A stretch of 64,000 bases of DNA from Aurelia coerulea (GCA_039566865.1 CM076948.1:13403001-13467000); one strand, 5' to 3'. Shown: positions 44,525 to 57,721, counted from the first letter of the stretch. Numbers and translations are program-made. Notes: generated by a model from the letters alone, not told the origin.

Positions 44525-46630
44525 CCTCAGCTTACATATATGAAGCCCAGCACATTTTCTGCAAAATAAATAAAAAACACAATCATTCTAAAGCAGTAAT
44601 CCAACATGACAAATTCATAGATAATAAAAATTGTCAGTAATGTCAACAAAACTCAAGCTCAGTCCTGCTGCTCACCTTTTGCATTGTCTTTCCTTGCTGA
44701 ACAATACAGTTCGCGCCTCCTTGCTTGTTCACAGCTTCTCACAACTGAGTGCAGAGTTCACGGCATGCTTTTAGGCCCATTGGTCTCTAATTCAAAACGA
44801 GGTCTCTATTCACATCAACTTCAATTCAGTTCAATTACTCCAATATCCATCGATTCAGATTAGTTTACTTTGTACATTTGTGTATAGCAAGCTAGAGTAT
44901 GTACATAATCGATGTAAAATAATTAGACAAACAAACAAACAATCAGAATGTGAAATGCTGATGTGAGCAGACAGCCTTTCTGTCGCTGATGCGCAGACTC
45001 TACTGGAGGAGTAACCTCACTTCTCTTCAGGGAATCAGTAGAGTCTGCACGCAAGCATAGTCATAAGAAAGGTACTATGACGCAAACAATCAGTATTGAG
45101 GTTGCTGATTATACTATGAAGATAGAATGTCTTCTTTAATAGAATAAATTCATGGTGCGCGTTAAAACTACCCCTTGTAACCGAGAACTTTGCAATTTTA
45201 TGGTTACAACAGTTTGAAACTATTTGTCCTTGTAAATACTCAATTTGGTTTGCTCTGCCATTGCAGCCTTTTTGTCCTTCAACTTGGCTTTGACTTTCAC
45301 CATGATACCAGCAAGACTGAATTATGTTTTTGCCGCTGACCGACAGGACTTTGCACCCCCGCATTTAGATGGAATCTGTGAATCTGGAAAGCTGCCAGGA
45401 AAAACAAACAATAGATTTTAGAAGATTCCTGACCCCTGGGAATCGGTCTATTGTCTTCGGTACTTAGCCAAATGCAGAGGTTGGAAGTTGAAGATTACTT
45501 GGACGAGAGCTGAAGTTGATCAAACATTTTAAAAGGCTCCAAAAACGTTGAATATCTATCGTGGTGATTGTCATGAAAGACAAAGAATTCAAGGATTTAA
45601 TGTTTTGGAAAATGCTCCACCTTTTCACCATCATCTCTGAAATCCTTCTCCAAGATTTGAGCAACATTTGGAGCCAGGTGAGCTATTCGGGAAAATAGGG
45701 GATCATACTTCAATTTTTTATCGAAGTACCGGTGATCTTCACATGGTTATCGGCCTAAGTTTTTTGGTCTGCCAAAGTAAACCCTCCTAGTGCTCAAAAT
45801 CCTTGAAATAAACAAGCAGTCAAAATATTTTTGAAGAGGTTTGTTGTTTATTTCATTGAATTGCAAGCCTATTTGACTCGTCTGAGCCTCACAAGCCAAG
45901 AAATTTCAAGGTTAATAGATTTTGGTTCAAAAATAGTGAGGAACAATTGATCGAATTTCTATGTAATTTGCAAAAAAAAAGGCCGCAGCCTTTTCAGGAA
46001 ACTTTTTGTATTGATCGAAACTTTATTTGGCTGTCAGAAAATCGTATCGGTACTCCCGGGAAAATAGGGGATGAAATCTTAAAAATTAGATATCTACGTG
46101 TTGGTTTTATGCTGATTTCCCAGCCCACCATCTTGTTTATTTACGATCTAGCAGCCGCAAAACAATGGAGAGCAACGACAACAGCTCAACGCGAAGTCAA
46201 AATTATACCTCCGTCCTTAGCCTATGTTAGTATTGATTACTTGATGTTTGGTTTGATGTACCAGGGGGTCAGTTTATGATAGATTGGAGCAAAACTCTCG
46301 TTGTTATGAAGTACATATGTCGCCAATTTCTCGTGACATTGATTTCACGTTTGTATTCCCTTTATGGCAAATTGATCATTGAGCAAAGCAAATGTTTTAC
46401 ATTTTACAGAATAATTTTTTACGTCAAGGTAACCATGATTGCGTTCAGAAAATATTACTCGCTCGTCGATGTTACTCGCAGTAACGCACGTCGGGCGGGA
46501 AGTTTTAGTTCATCGAAGGGTTAGTTGAGAGAGCAGAAACTCCAGGCATTGCAAGAGATTTTTATTGCCCAGAATTAACTAGTTTGATTTCTTTACAACA
46601 TTGGTTTGCGATTAATAAACTGGGTAAAAC
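44525..46630. other. No gene recognised upstream of gag
   Basis: No LTR, primer-binding site or coding domain is identified. A foldback lies at 44987-45058. A short minus-strand frame, MVKVKAKLKDKKAAMAEQTK (about 45303), has good codons but only 27 residues. CGGGAAAATAGGGGAT occurs twice (about 45689 and 46058). Confidence 0.4.
44987..45058. repeat. Foldback, GCAGACTC family, third copy
   Basis: ATGCGCAGACTCTAC (about 44989-45003) is mirrored by GTAGAGTCTGCACGCAAGCAT (about 45038-45058) across a loop of about 34 bases. It shares the GCAGACTC/GAGTCTGC arms of the copies at 222 and 26695. Confidence 0.7.
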
Positions 46631-48990
46631 TCCGTAGTCCAGTGGCTGGAGGGGGGGCATCACCACCCGAGCGGAGAATTTACCAGACCTAGCTTATCTA
46701 GACCAATTTTTTGCGTAGATTTCGATTCTGGGAGGTGATCAGCCATTTGAGGGGGCTTTTTCGAGATATAGGGGGTCATAGGTTAAAAAATGAGGGAAAT
46801 CATAATTCTTTGGTTCTCAATGAAAATATTGTTATAGCTCGGTTACACATAGATATCTAGCATCAGATATATCTCCGTAAATGTATTTGGTCATTAAGGG
46901 CATGTTACTGCTTTGAGGGGGGCGCTTTGGGCGCGTTTGGGGCTGAAAAACATTTCATAGGCAAAATCATCGTACTAGTTTAGACTTAGCCAGCACAGCC
47001 GAGCATTGTTCTATTATAATATATATAACGATAGAAAGCTGAGTACAATGATCTCAATCAACGCTATTTACTTGGAAAGTTTGGCTTGGCCTGACCCCCA
47101 GTATTGCATGATCTACCAAATTGCAGTTAAAGACAACATAAGCTTCATTATTCCATCATCAACACGAAAGGCCACAACTTACAACTACGGTGGTGCAGGA
47201 ATCCTCTGCCTTGCCTCTTCTCGATAAGCAAACAGAATTACGCAAGGTACCATAGCTTCTTCTACTGAAAATTTTGACATCTCAATGAAACTCATCCTGG
47301 AGCTACATAAAGAAAAAATTGCTAACAAAGGGATTCTCCGTTTGCAGCAATGGGCACAACATTAGCCAGTCAATTCATGTAGCTGGTGAGCAAACGTACA
47401 TGCGAAAATCCTACACAACGGTCTTAATTTTTGTTGAGATGAATGTCGTTTATGTGAATGTGTTTTACTGGGGGAAGCAAGTTATTTGTGTTTCGTCCAG
47501 TATTTGATGATAGCTATAACTCGGTATAAATCAGGAGGATTTTGACCTTTATTTCTGACGTATAAACAAACCAGTACAGAAAAAAGTATGACGATTAAAG
47601 TTTGACGAGCTATAGCAACTAAATATGATCTGACAGTCTTAAAATAGGAAATAAAGTTTTTATATTCAGGCATATTCCAAAAAAAGGGAAAGCCAAACAA
47701 CACTGTCAATATAGCGAGATTGATAAGTCATTTTTTCATTTCGTTCATCAAAAATTAAGTAACTCATCTTCTGCATGCATGTAGAATGAAATACTTTACT
47801 CATCAGGATAGTTCCCATGTTAGAAGGGTTTTGAATAGACTATAACAAGCGAGATTGTTTGATTCACTGCTGTCCCTTGCAGAAATTGACAAAAAGGCTA
47901 ATACTCCAAGGATATTCTCAGGAGCAAGAGAGATGAAAAAGTCTGAAGAGCGAATTATGAAGTAGTTGAGGCTCTGAAGGAGGATCTCATCATTCCATTT
48001 CACAATGCATTGGACAAGCAGAAGTTGTTCAATCTTTTTTCTGAAAGACTGCACGCTCAAAACCGTTTCAGAGCAAAAAAGTTTCGGAGCGACTCGCGAG
48101 GCACCACTATCCAAAAGAAAACAGACTGCAAAAGCAAGCAGTTTGACTGCTAGTTCTAATGTATTGGGACATTTATAGTTGATTGGATGGTGACAATACA
48201 ATAATGAGCATAGCACGACTGATTGAAAGGGATAGTCTCGTCAGCTATGATAGTAAAGGACAAAGCCGTATCCATCAGTTTGCTTTGGCTGTTTTCTTTT
48301 CGCACCATAACAGGGTACAGGCTACAATTCCAAGAGGAAGGAAAGGGCCTTTTTATGTCTGTTCGTGATTGCTCCTTACAGATGTTGCGATAAGGATGCC
48401 TAAAAAATGTCTCTTCGTACCGTGACGTCTCGCGAGTCGCTCTGTAACTTCGGTTTTGAGCGTGCGGTCTTTCAGAAAAACGAGTGAACAAATTCTGCTT
48501 TTCCAGTGCATTGTGAAATGGATTGGTGAGATAGCCTCAACTACTTCATAACTTGCTCTTCATACTTTTTCATCTCTCTTGCTCCTAAGCATTTCCTTGG
48601 AGTAGCCATTTTGTCAATTTCTGCAAGGGACATCAGTGAATCAAACAATCTCGCTTGTTATAGTCTATTCAAAACCATTTTAGCAAGGGGACTTTCCTGA
48701 TGAGTAAAGCTTTTATTCCACATGCATGCAGAAGATGAGTTACTTAATTTTTGATAAACGGAATGAAGAAATGAGTAATTAATCTCGCTACATTGACAGT
48801 GTTGTTGCCATTAGTATTGAAACTTTGGCTTCTCCTTTTTTGGAATATGCCTGAATCCAAAAACTTTATGTTCTACTGCAAAGACTGTCAGACCATATTT
48901 AGGCAATGAAAATTGATGTTTTTCTTGCTATAGCTCGTCAAACTTTAATCGTCATACTTTTTTCTGTACTGGTTTGTTTATACTTCAGAA

Positions 48991-49155
48991 CAGGCCCGTA
49001 GGAAGCGGGGGGGGGGGGGGCAAGGGGGGCTCAAGCCCCCAATAATTTTCTAAAACAATGGTGCTACGTCACATGACTTAATTAGATGTATTGTTCTCTG
49101 TTGTTTTGAGAACAATTGCCCCCCCCCCAATCCGAAGCTTCTTCCTACGGCCCTG
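48991..49155. mobile_element. hAT-type MITE, 165 bp, with 8-bp target duplication
   Basis: CAGGCCCGTAGGAAG at the left and CTTCCTACGGCCCTG at the right are inverted, each followed inward by G/C-runs. CTTCAGAA flanks both sides exactly (48983-48990 and 49156-49163). The opposite palindrome arm (about 47548-47566) has the single uninterrupted target, in the form TTTCTGACGTATAAAC. An 8-bp duplication with a CAG-type end fits the hAT superfamily. Confidence 0.92.
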
Positions 49156-49612
49156 CTTCAGAAATAAAGGTTAAGATCCTATAAAGATGTACCGAGTTAT
49201 AGGCATCATCAAATACTGGATTAAAACACAAATAAGTTGCTTCCCCCAATAAAACAAAATCACATAAAAAAACATTCATCTCAACAAAAATTTAGACCAC
49301 TGTGGAGGAACTTCGCATGTACGTTTGCTCACCAGCTACATGAATTGACTGGCTAATGTTGTGCCCACTGCTGCAAACGGAGAATTCCTTTGTTAGCAAT
49401 TTTTTCTTTATGTAGCTCCAGGATGAATTTCATTGAGATGTCACAATTTTCAGTAGAAGAAGCTATCGTACCTTGCGTAATTCTGTTTGCTTATCGAGAA
49501 GAGGCAAGGCAGAGGATTCATGCACCACTGTAGTTGTAAGTTGTGGCCTTTCGTGTTGATGATGGAATAATGAAGCTTATGTTGTCTTGAAACTGCAATT
49601 TGGTAGATCATA

Positions 49613-50382
49613 CCGGGTGTCTCAGAAAAAAGTACCCCCTTTTGACTGGAAATAGGAACCAAGCAATAAGATATCATTGCTCCCCGACTGCAAAGCTAAA
49701 TTTATCAATGTTCAACTTAGATGCACGTACCTTGCATTTAGAAATCGTCCACCAAACACCGGAGATACAGGTTCGCAAAGTCAAAATTTATAGTGCACCC
49801 GAAACCAGCGGTTTTGAAAAAGGGCCTAGTCATGATTAGTATTGTGGACATTTTCCAAAGCACCTGTAGACTTTAAGTTTCCATGTTTTGCTTTTGAAAA
49901 GAATAAAAGATGCATGGACACATGGCGCTGATTAAACAAATATAGTAAAAATGTGGTAAGAGTGATAAAATCGTGCCACATCTAAAAATAAGCGTGCATG
50001 TGCCCCTTTTCCTCTTCTTTAATACAAAACACTTGGGATCGTTTGCAAGGCAAGGACCGTTTCTTCAAAAGAAAAATCACTTCAAGAACAAATCTTTTCA
50101 AAAATAAAAAGTAAAGGTCAAAGTCGAAAATTCGTTTGCAAAATGCCTGTTTGTTGTCAACTTATGGCTAGGCCATTTCTCAAAACTTCTGGTTTCAGGT
50201 GCACTCCAAATTTTCACCTTGTGAACTGATATCTCTCGTGTTTGGTGGTCGATTTCCAAATGCAAGGTATGTGCATTTAAGTTGAAGACCAACAAATGTA
50301 GCCATGAATTCAAAACGTCCCGAAATTTTATCGTTTTGTTGCCTTGTTGAGTCAAAAGGGGTACTTTTTTTGAGACACCCAG
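49613..50382. mobile_element. TA-flanked MITE 5 (CCGGGTGTCTC ends), 770 bp
   Basis: CCGGGTGTCTCAGAAAAAAG at the left is mirrored by CTTTTTTTGAGACACCCAG at the right, with TA on both sides (49611-49612 and 50383-50384). Subterminal inverted segments (TTCAACTTAGATGCACGTACC against its near mirror at about 50262-50285) make a long foldback. The left palindrome arm lacks it (CAGTATTGCATGATCTACC, about 47099-47117). Confidence 0.92.
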
Positions 50383-50929
50383 TACAATACTGGGGGTCAG
50401 GCCAAACCAAACTTTCCAAGTAAATAGCGTTGATTGAGATCATTGTACTCAGCTTCCTATCGTTATATATTATAATAGAATGCTCGGCTTTGCTGGCGAA
50501 GTCTAAACTAGTACGATGATTCTGCCTATGAAATGCTTTTCAGCCCCAAACGCGCTCAAAGCGCCCCCCTCAAAGCAGTAACATGCCCTTAACGACCAAA
50601 TACATTTACGGAGATATATCTGATGCTAGATATCCATGTGTAACCGAGCTATAACAATATTTTCATTGAGAACCAAAGAATAATGATTTCCCTCATTTTT
50701 GTAACCTATGACCTATGACCCCCTATATCTTGAAAAAGCCCCCTCAAATGGCTGATCACCTCCCAGAATTGAAATCTACGCAAAAAACTGGTCTAGATGA
50801 GCTAGGTCTGGTAAATTCTCCGCTCGGGTGGTGATGCCCCCCCTCCTGCCACCGGACTACCGCAGTTTCCTTGTGTGTATAACTGTCTTGTTTTTGTTTT
50901 GATTTCAATGTAAGCTTTTTCCGTGTGAA

Positions 50930-51028
50930 CTTCACCTATGCTCGTTGTTGTTGCTGTTATGGTTTCAGTTGTAGTCAGTTCTAGAATTGAGGAAAGGAGC
51001 GTTTGTAATAATTCGGATTTCGCCATTG
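50930..51028 (-). other. Possible first coding exon, minus strand
   Basis: An ATG at 51028 preceded by GAGGCA opens MAKSELLQTLLSSILELTTT..., which reaches a weak GTGAAG donor-like site near 50934. It lies just outside the palindrome and faces away from the plus-strand candidate at 51562. No family is recognised, and the exon call rests only on context. Confidence 0.3.
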
Positions 51029-51561
51029 CCTCGGTTTCGAAAGATATCTGCGCGCGCATAAAAAACATAACTCAGTCTTGCTCATGATACCACTGACGCT
51101 GTTTTCTAGACCTGCTTCGAACTCTGGCCTTTGTGCCTTCCAAGGCAAAAGCAACAACAAAATTGCCACGCATGCACGGTTCTCAAATATGCCACGCATA
51201 AGTCCAACAAGTTCTGGATTCCCCAGACAATAAAAAAGGTTAATAATAGAAATGTCAAAGTTTCAACACAATAAGAATCCCAAAGGGGCATAATTGACGG
51301 GTCAACAGCGACTAAAGTCTTTGCACGATACAGTTTGAGAGAGCAAGGTGCAGAAATGTTTTGACCGCTGTACATAGAGCACTCTGCGCCTGCGGGTTGT
51401 TTTGGAAATCGGAGAGGCCAGAATTTCGCCGGCGCCCGGTCTTGACCGAATCCATTGTGATCCAGGCCCCATGGGACGCGACCTGGAAAAAAGCGCTCGC
51501 AGATCGTGATCACGAGGGAAACAGCAGTGGCGGAAAATAATTTGGAAGTGATCATCCAAAA

Positions 51562-51724
51562 ATGAATATGGAAAATACGACATCAAAAATCACTGCAAGG
51601 AGGCAAAATTTTGCTCAAAATCATGGAAATACGAAAACAGAAATTGCACAAAAACTGGTCGCTGCCGCAAAACCATCATTTCAGGAAATATTCTACAGGA
51701 TACAAACTTCATTTCAAGACAGGT
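51562..51724 (+). other. Possible first coding exon, plus strand
   Basis: The first ATG after a GC-richer stretch opens MNMENTTSKITARRQNFAQN and runs about 53 codons to a good donor-like site, CAG/GTCAGT (about 51724). A degenerate copy of its middle part (GTCGCTGCCGCAAAACCA) recurs at about 52031. No downstream exon could be linked with confidence. Confidence 0.35.
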
Positions 51725-54700
51725 CAGTATTCTCGGAAAATTTGCGTTGACCTTATTTTTTTATTCAAAGTCAGGGTATTTGAAAATCAGAAAATCTTGC
51801 CTCTTGGCTTGTGTTCAGAACAAGCTCGTGGTAGGAACAGAAAAAGTGCAAATTACCCCTTGATATTTTTATCTGGTGTTCCTTATGGCCTAATATTTCA
51901 CAAATTCTAATGGAAAAAGCAACGCGATCGCCAGAAAGAGTAGGAAAAATAAAAGTTTCAACACCACCAGATTTTGCTGAGAGAAGCGCCCGTTTTATGC
52001 ACTAAACTTTGAACGAAAATTTCGCAAAATCTAGTCGCTGCCGCAAAACCAAAATATCCTGACTTTCAAGAGTGCTCATCAAACTGCTTGTTCATGGTTT
52101 CCGTTCATCCCGGAAAATTTGCAAAGAAGAGTTATTTAATTTTGTTGGTGCAGGTGTCTCTGTATCCAAACAAGTGCCTGAAAACAACATTGGGCCTAGC
52201 CAAAACACAATATTGTTGTTGTTGTTTTGTTTTACTTTCAATCAACCTGATATGCCATATGGTCAAACAAGAACCTTGATACTTCTTTGCCCAGCAGTTT
52301 TCTTGTATTTGTTAGCTCACATGACATAGGAATGAAAAATGCACAATTTTGAAATCTGGGAAATTTAATTAAACATTTGGTTTTGCATGCAAGTGGCAAC
52401 AAATTCATTACCAACTAAGGGTACAGTAATTGCATTTGAGTTTTCACTTTTCAGTTTGCTGTTTTTGAAGAAAAGTGGATATTTTAGTTGCAGGTTTCTT
52501 ATGATTTTAAAGCCTGTTATCCATCTCCAACATAAACATGAATCAAGCTCTTTCTAACTTGTTACTTATTGGCTAATTTTACCATGTCGCCTTGTGCTAT
52601 TTTCATTGCTGAATTAACCAAGTCCCCTTTCTTCCCTCTAGACATCACTTTTGGCATTTATCAATCATCTGAGGCTGTGAAACAAGACTGTTGCAGTATT
52701 TGAGGATCTTCGTCAGGCCAGATATCTCATCTTACAATTACAATTCATTTGCACCTTTCTCAAAAATGAGCCATAATACAATTTAATTCAAGCATGGCAT
52801 AACTTTGATGGCAAAATCCTGCAACTTACAAATGTATGTGATGTGTGTGGATGAGAAATAAGAAGTTAATAGACAGTGGTATAACTACAGTGGAGGTAAT
52901 TGAACTAAAGTGGAGGTAATTGTGTTTGCTGACTCTGGTTTGGTGATGAGCAAATGAACTTACAAGCTTGAAATGTTGTCTGGAAATTTTTGATGGAACA
53001 ATGCTGCTATGAAATGAGCAAATGTCTGTCCCTGTGATAACTGTTCCATAGTAAAGAGACAGATTTCTTGTTGACGCATCTTGCTTGCATAGAAAACATT
53101 ATAAATTTGCTAGATTCTAGATAATAATGATGCTAAGGGGCAAATTAACGCATTTCATTTCATATTTAAGAAATTATGAGTATGGAAGAGACATCCCCCA
53201 TTTTTTTAATAAATTGGCCTGGAAATTCTTGCTTCTGTTTATTAATTTTGAGCTTCTTGAATTGCAAAGCCCTGTAAAACATGCAAAGTCGTGTTTCCTG
53301 AAATTGTTCTCAATTGTAGTTTCATTTCAGAAGCTGTTTGCTTGCATGTGAGTTTGTTTTTGCAGTGAACACATCTTGCCCACTTATTAGGACATGGAAA
53401 TTTTTCCACCCACCCTGTTTATTTATCTTGATCCCTGTTTAGACCTGTGTTTTCTGAACTGAGAGTAGTACCATTATGGCATATGTTTGGGTGCAAAGAA
53501 CCCTCAAATGGATATTGGGGCAAAGGCATCCCTGAACCTTCATTCTTGAATACTCTAAAATTCATTGCAATTGATGGTACAGTATTAGCCTGATAAAGCT
53601 CTCTTTTGCCAAATGTTGTTTCATATGAAAAGAAATATTTCTGTAGCTGTAGAATAGCTACTGTATATCTTTTTGTGCACCAAAATACAACAAAAATTAT
53701 CCAAGTTTCTTATCCTGTTTCTTATAAATTTTTTTATTTTAACAACTGCTGTGAAGTTAAACTAATGATGGAATTAATTTGAAATTTATTTGTGTTTATC
53801 TTTGTGTGTATGCCTGCCAAGGAGAGATTGAGAATTATGTGAAATTGAAAAAGTGTAGCAGGAAAATTTAGACAGGAAGAACTGATTTCAGCCAGGGGAT
53901 ACATGATTTGAAGATGGATCATGGATGGGGGTCTGCCACCTGGTTTTCAGAAAGCTATCCACTCCTAATTGACAAATTTTGCCTGCATACCTACTTTTAT
54001 GATGAATTTTGCCAATTTCAACCAAGGCAAGCCCACCCATGTGTAAGGAAAATCTGCTGAAAAGGGACCATTGTTAGAGAAATCTGGATCCATATGGGTG
54101 GCACATACCTGTACCCTGAACATGGTGTATCCCCCCTCCCCCAGGGGGAATGGGTGTTTATAATGGGTGTTTATAAGGATAAGCTTGCCAGAAACGTGAA
54201 TCAGAGCTCAAACAAAATTTTGAGAAATATCTGGTTGATTTCACATTTAATTATCTCAAGGGGCAGAGGTACATTTTCATATGGTTAATCTTGTTTATTT
54301 CGAATCACACAGTACTTCCATACTTTCTATCATTGCAAATCAGCACCCCTTCACATTCCTCTTCATGGAAAAGTTTGTATTTGTTTCTCTCCCACAGTCC
54401 ACACTGTATCATCAAATCAATCATCAAAGGATAACAAAAATGCTTCAAGATAATTTGATAATTGTTCGGTAATCTCGATCATTCATTTACAAAATAAGAC
54501 AACAGTCGTAACTAAGTTTATATTTTCTCTTGTCACGAAAGGTCAACAAATCTGCTGTATTTTTCAGTTTTCCCGCCTTGCCAGTATCACGTGAACAAGT
54601 AGCCTCGTACCTAATCAATGATTACGCAATGCTGCGCGCGCATAAAAAACATTTCTGCACCTTGCTGTTTGAGAGAATTTTGATCATATAGATTTTCATC

Positions 54701-57700
54701 TGATATTAATCTAGTGTTACCTTTCATTTGGGAAGTGTTTTCTTCTTGTCATCTGGTTGTTTGTCTGTTTTAGTTAAAACAGGTTCCCTTAGGAATCGTG
54801 AAGCTTTGAAAATATATAGATATATTTAAATGCAGTTCATAGCATAGAGCTTAACAGACCAAACGCTTCCGGCTTAACCCTTCATGTGTTGTATCAAACT
54901 TGTAATGGTCTGTGATAATACCAACGAGCATAGGCTCAGAGTACTTACATGGCGCTGGCTGATATTTGCAGACAATTGCGACTGGAAACAGGAGAAGAAC
55001 CACCATATTTATTATGTGAACGCAAACACCAAAACACTCCGAGACTGATCCCTTAAATGAAAATAAATGTTGAGGTCAACGATACGAGAAAAGTTGATTA
55101 TGTATTTATTTCATTTCATCTAATAAAATACGTTTACAGGTTACAAGATTCATCTGAATGGCTTTCAATCTGACCTGTTAAAAGGGTAAAAGAAATTAAT
55201 TATCTGAGAAGGTTTACAAATTTAATTCACAATATGCGTACTATGTTGAAAACCGAAAGGAAGATGAGAGAGAAAAAGAACGAATCAAAACTACACTTCT
55301 GTCAATAGTTTATGTTTGAACATTTTAAGGGAGGGTGCCAAGTTACTTCTCTTTCTAGGATGTTTCACAGTTTAGCCCTGCAATAGGAAAACGCCTTTAA
55401 ATGTAATAGGCGGAGGTAATATACGTCCGTCAATTGCAAAGAACAAAGAAAAATCCACGCAACGTTTGTCTCCCTAGCTCCTGCACGTGCTCATTTGAAC
55501 AATTTCAAAATAATTTTGATTAGTGCCAGACCCCTTGTTCATGAACACACCATATGACCCTGCCGATTACCTTTAACAGTTTTTAATAAAAGTACCTTGA
55601 CATCAGTTTCTGTAGATTGAATAAATTGATCTTTCATCGAAACTGGGTGAATAAAGGCCAGAACAGAACAACTAAAAGTTTCTTATGAATAGGCCTCAAT
55701 TAGCTGTAATTTTAGCTACTGTTTTGTTCAGTCTACTATGTAAATAAATAAATGATGATGATGATGATAATGATGATGAAATAAAAATAAGTGTACACCA
55801 CGGGCTATTTCGAGTTGAACTGGAGAAATGATTTGTCATCCCCTCCCTTCACTGACAAGCTGAAAATCGTAGTTGTTGACGAGAGGCTCAATGAATATCA
55901 CATTGGGCGGTTGTGTCCCCGCTGTGCCTCATTTATTGCTGCAAAAGATCTGACGTCACCTTCGAAAAGGCACGTGATATTGGCCGCAATTTTTGGGACA
56001 CAAAATTTACTAAACTTCCTTCATTCAAAACGACGTTATGACGGAACCAAAAACGTTATCGCAACACAGTTTTCACAGTTGACCGAAAATAACTTAAATT
56101 TCTAGTTTTTCATTAAAACATTTGTCATGTGCTCTTTTTTGACAATTTTGACAATGGTTATAACAATCAAATTACTTTCGAAGTCCTATTTGGTTTTCTC
56201 TGACATTAGCGAGTGGTATAACTAGAGACCCCTACAAAGAAATAGAAATAGAAATAGAAAAGAAATAGAAGAGCCTTTCTTTATCTCGATTTTGGAGCTT
56301 TTTTTGCATCACAAGTCATGTAGGGGTCTCTAGTTTCAGCTGCCGCACAAATTTGGTCTTTGAAAGCTCGTAACTCCGCGAATTTTCGAAGAATTTGCAA
56401 GATTCTGGTGTCCGAAATTACTTTAATTTCTCAGGGATAGGATCATCATCTCATCGTTCATGGTATCGGTATACCGTTGTTCGTATCGAATCTCTGGTAA
56501 TTTGGTAACGTTTTCTTGAATGACAGTACTACGTACAACTGCTCTGCCTGTTTTTTCATTCGTAGTTGCTCTAAGTTAGATTTAGATTCCAAATTTTGAT
56601 GTTATTTTTTTAAACTCTGCGTCATTGTGTTGTGGCATCACAATGCAATTTATGGGAATCCTTTAAGAAAATTTTACAGAAAAAACTGGCACAAAGCTGC
56701 AATTTTCATCAATTAGTGCAGAATCCCTTTCTCTGCAGCAACTGCAAATAACAAAATAGCCAGAGCAGTTCCACGTAGTAGATCAAACGCTGTTGAACAT
56801 ATTTTTGGGACACCCTGTACGTTTTGATTTTTGAATAGAAACTCTAGGAATCAAACCGTGACGTTTCTGACTTTTTTAAGAAGTCGGTAACGGTGGTTAT
56901 AGGTGGAAAATCGAGAAGAGGCACATTGGAATTTTATGAAAATTTATTTCTTCCAGATTTTTTTCCATTGCAAAAATATTCGAAAGCGGCAAATCTGCAG
57001 CTTAGAAACGAAGTAGCGTTCTTTTTAGCCATTTTGCAGCTGGTTTGATTTTATGGAGAAATCATTTTTAAGATAGGTTGATCTGATTATTGGTCAGTTC
57101 CCAAATAAAAACAAACCTTGTGGTCCATTGAAAAAAGCTGCCCTGTTTCTTTCAACTAATCCCATAATATATCTATTTCACCTGCGATAGCAACGATCGT
57201 ATGCAAAATGGCCACTGAGGCCCACTTTTGTACCGAAGCCGTGATGCCAGCGTTTACAAAACTGAAAAAGTATCCGTCAATAACCAATTCACATCCCTGG
57301 CATAAAGCTAATCAAATTTTTAAAGAGTAATGTGTTACCTTTGAAAGATGAACCTCAGTAAAATAGGTGACTTGTATGAAAACAGTAAGACCTGTGGAAA
57401 TAATTAGAATCAATAAAGAAGCAACTGTTCAATAGGATCTATAGTGACTGTGTAGCATACTATTAAGCTTCTAATGCATAAAATGAAAAGAGAAATGTCA
57501 CTTCGGTCAGATACATTGCACGTTTCTTGCTTTACTAGTTTCTTAAATTACATGTTGAAGTGCCGAATTAACGAATGTAAATATTATCAATTCTCTCGAC
57601 TTCAAGACCCCTACCCTGGGTACAAGACTCTCTAACATAGAAAACAGAGAGTCTGGTACAGTGCGCCCCAACCTCGTTCCGGCGCAAATCGGATGAGCTC

Positions 57701-57721
57701 ATTTAAAAAGTAGCTTAGCCT
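51725..57721. other. Long stretch with no recognised gene
   Basis: It is AT-rich, with only short frames that carry no domain. Minor features: the motif GCGCGCGCATAAAAAACAT near 54634 (also at 51048); a LINE-like 3' end with GTAAATAAATAAATGATGATG and a GAT tract at about 55740-55780; a GAAATA hexamer cluster at about 56240-56272; and a solo TTGGGACACCCTGTA at about 56804-56820 that resembles a mariner-type terminal repeat without its partner. A 104-residue frame at 55791-56105 has no recognisable motif. Confidence 0.45.

Larger units (their letters stand above)
46633..50861. repeat. 4.2-kb palindrome with two nested MITEs in the right arm
   Basis: The left arm (46633 to about 48108) and right arm (about 48420-50861) are inverted copies over about 1.5 kb once the two nested MITEs are removed. 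The outer ends read GTAGTCC(A/G)GTGGC, a G-run, and GGCATCACCACCCGAGCGG. The inner ends meet around GCGACTCGCGAG. The arms are diverged by substitutions and small indels but remain easily alignable. No protein domain is recognised; small frames differ between arms. It is probably a large foldback transposon derivative. The superfamily is not determined. Confidence 0.85.

Noticed and set aside
44525..46630. Ty3/gypsy long terminal repeat
   Set aside because: No direct repeat of the sequence beyond gag was found beyond the integrase end near 30 kb, and no tRNA-primer-like site was recognised.
56804..56820. TTGGGACACCCTGTA as a sixth CCGGGTG-type MITE
   Set aside because: It resembles a mariner-type terminal repeat, but no inverted partner with TA could be found nearby, so only a solo end is noted.
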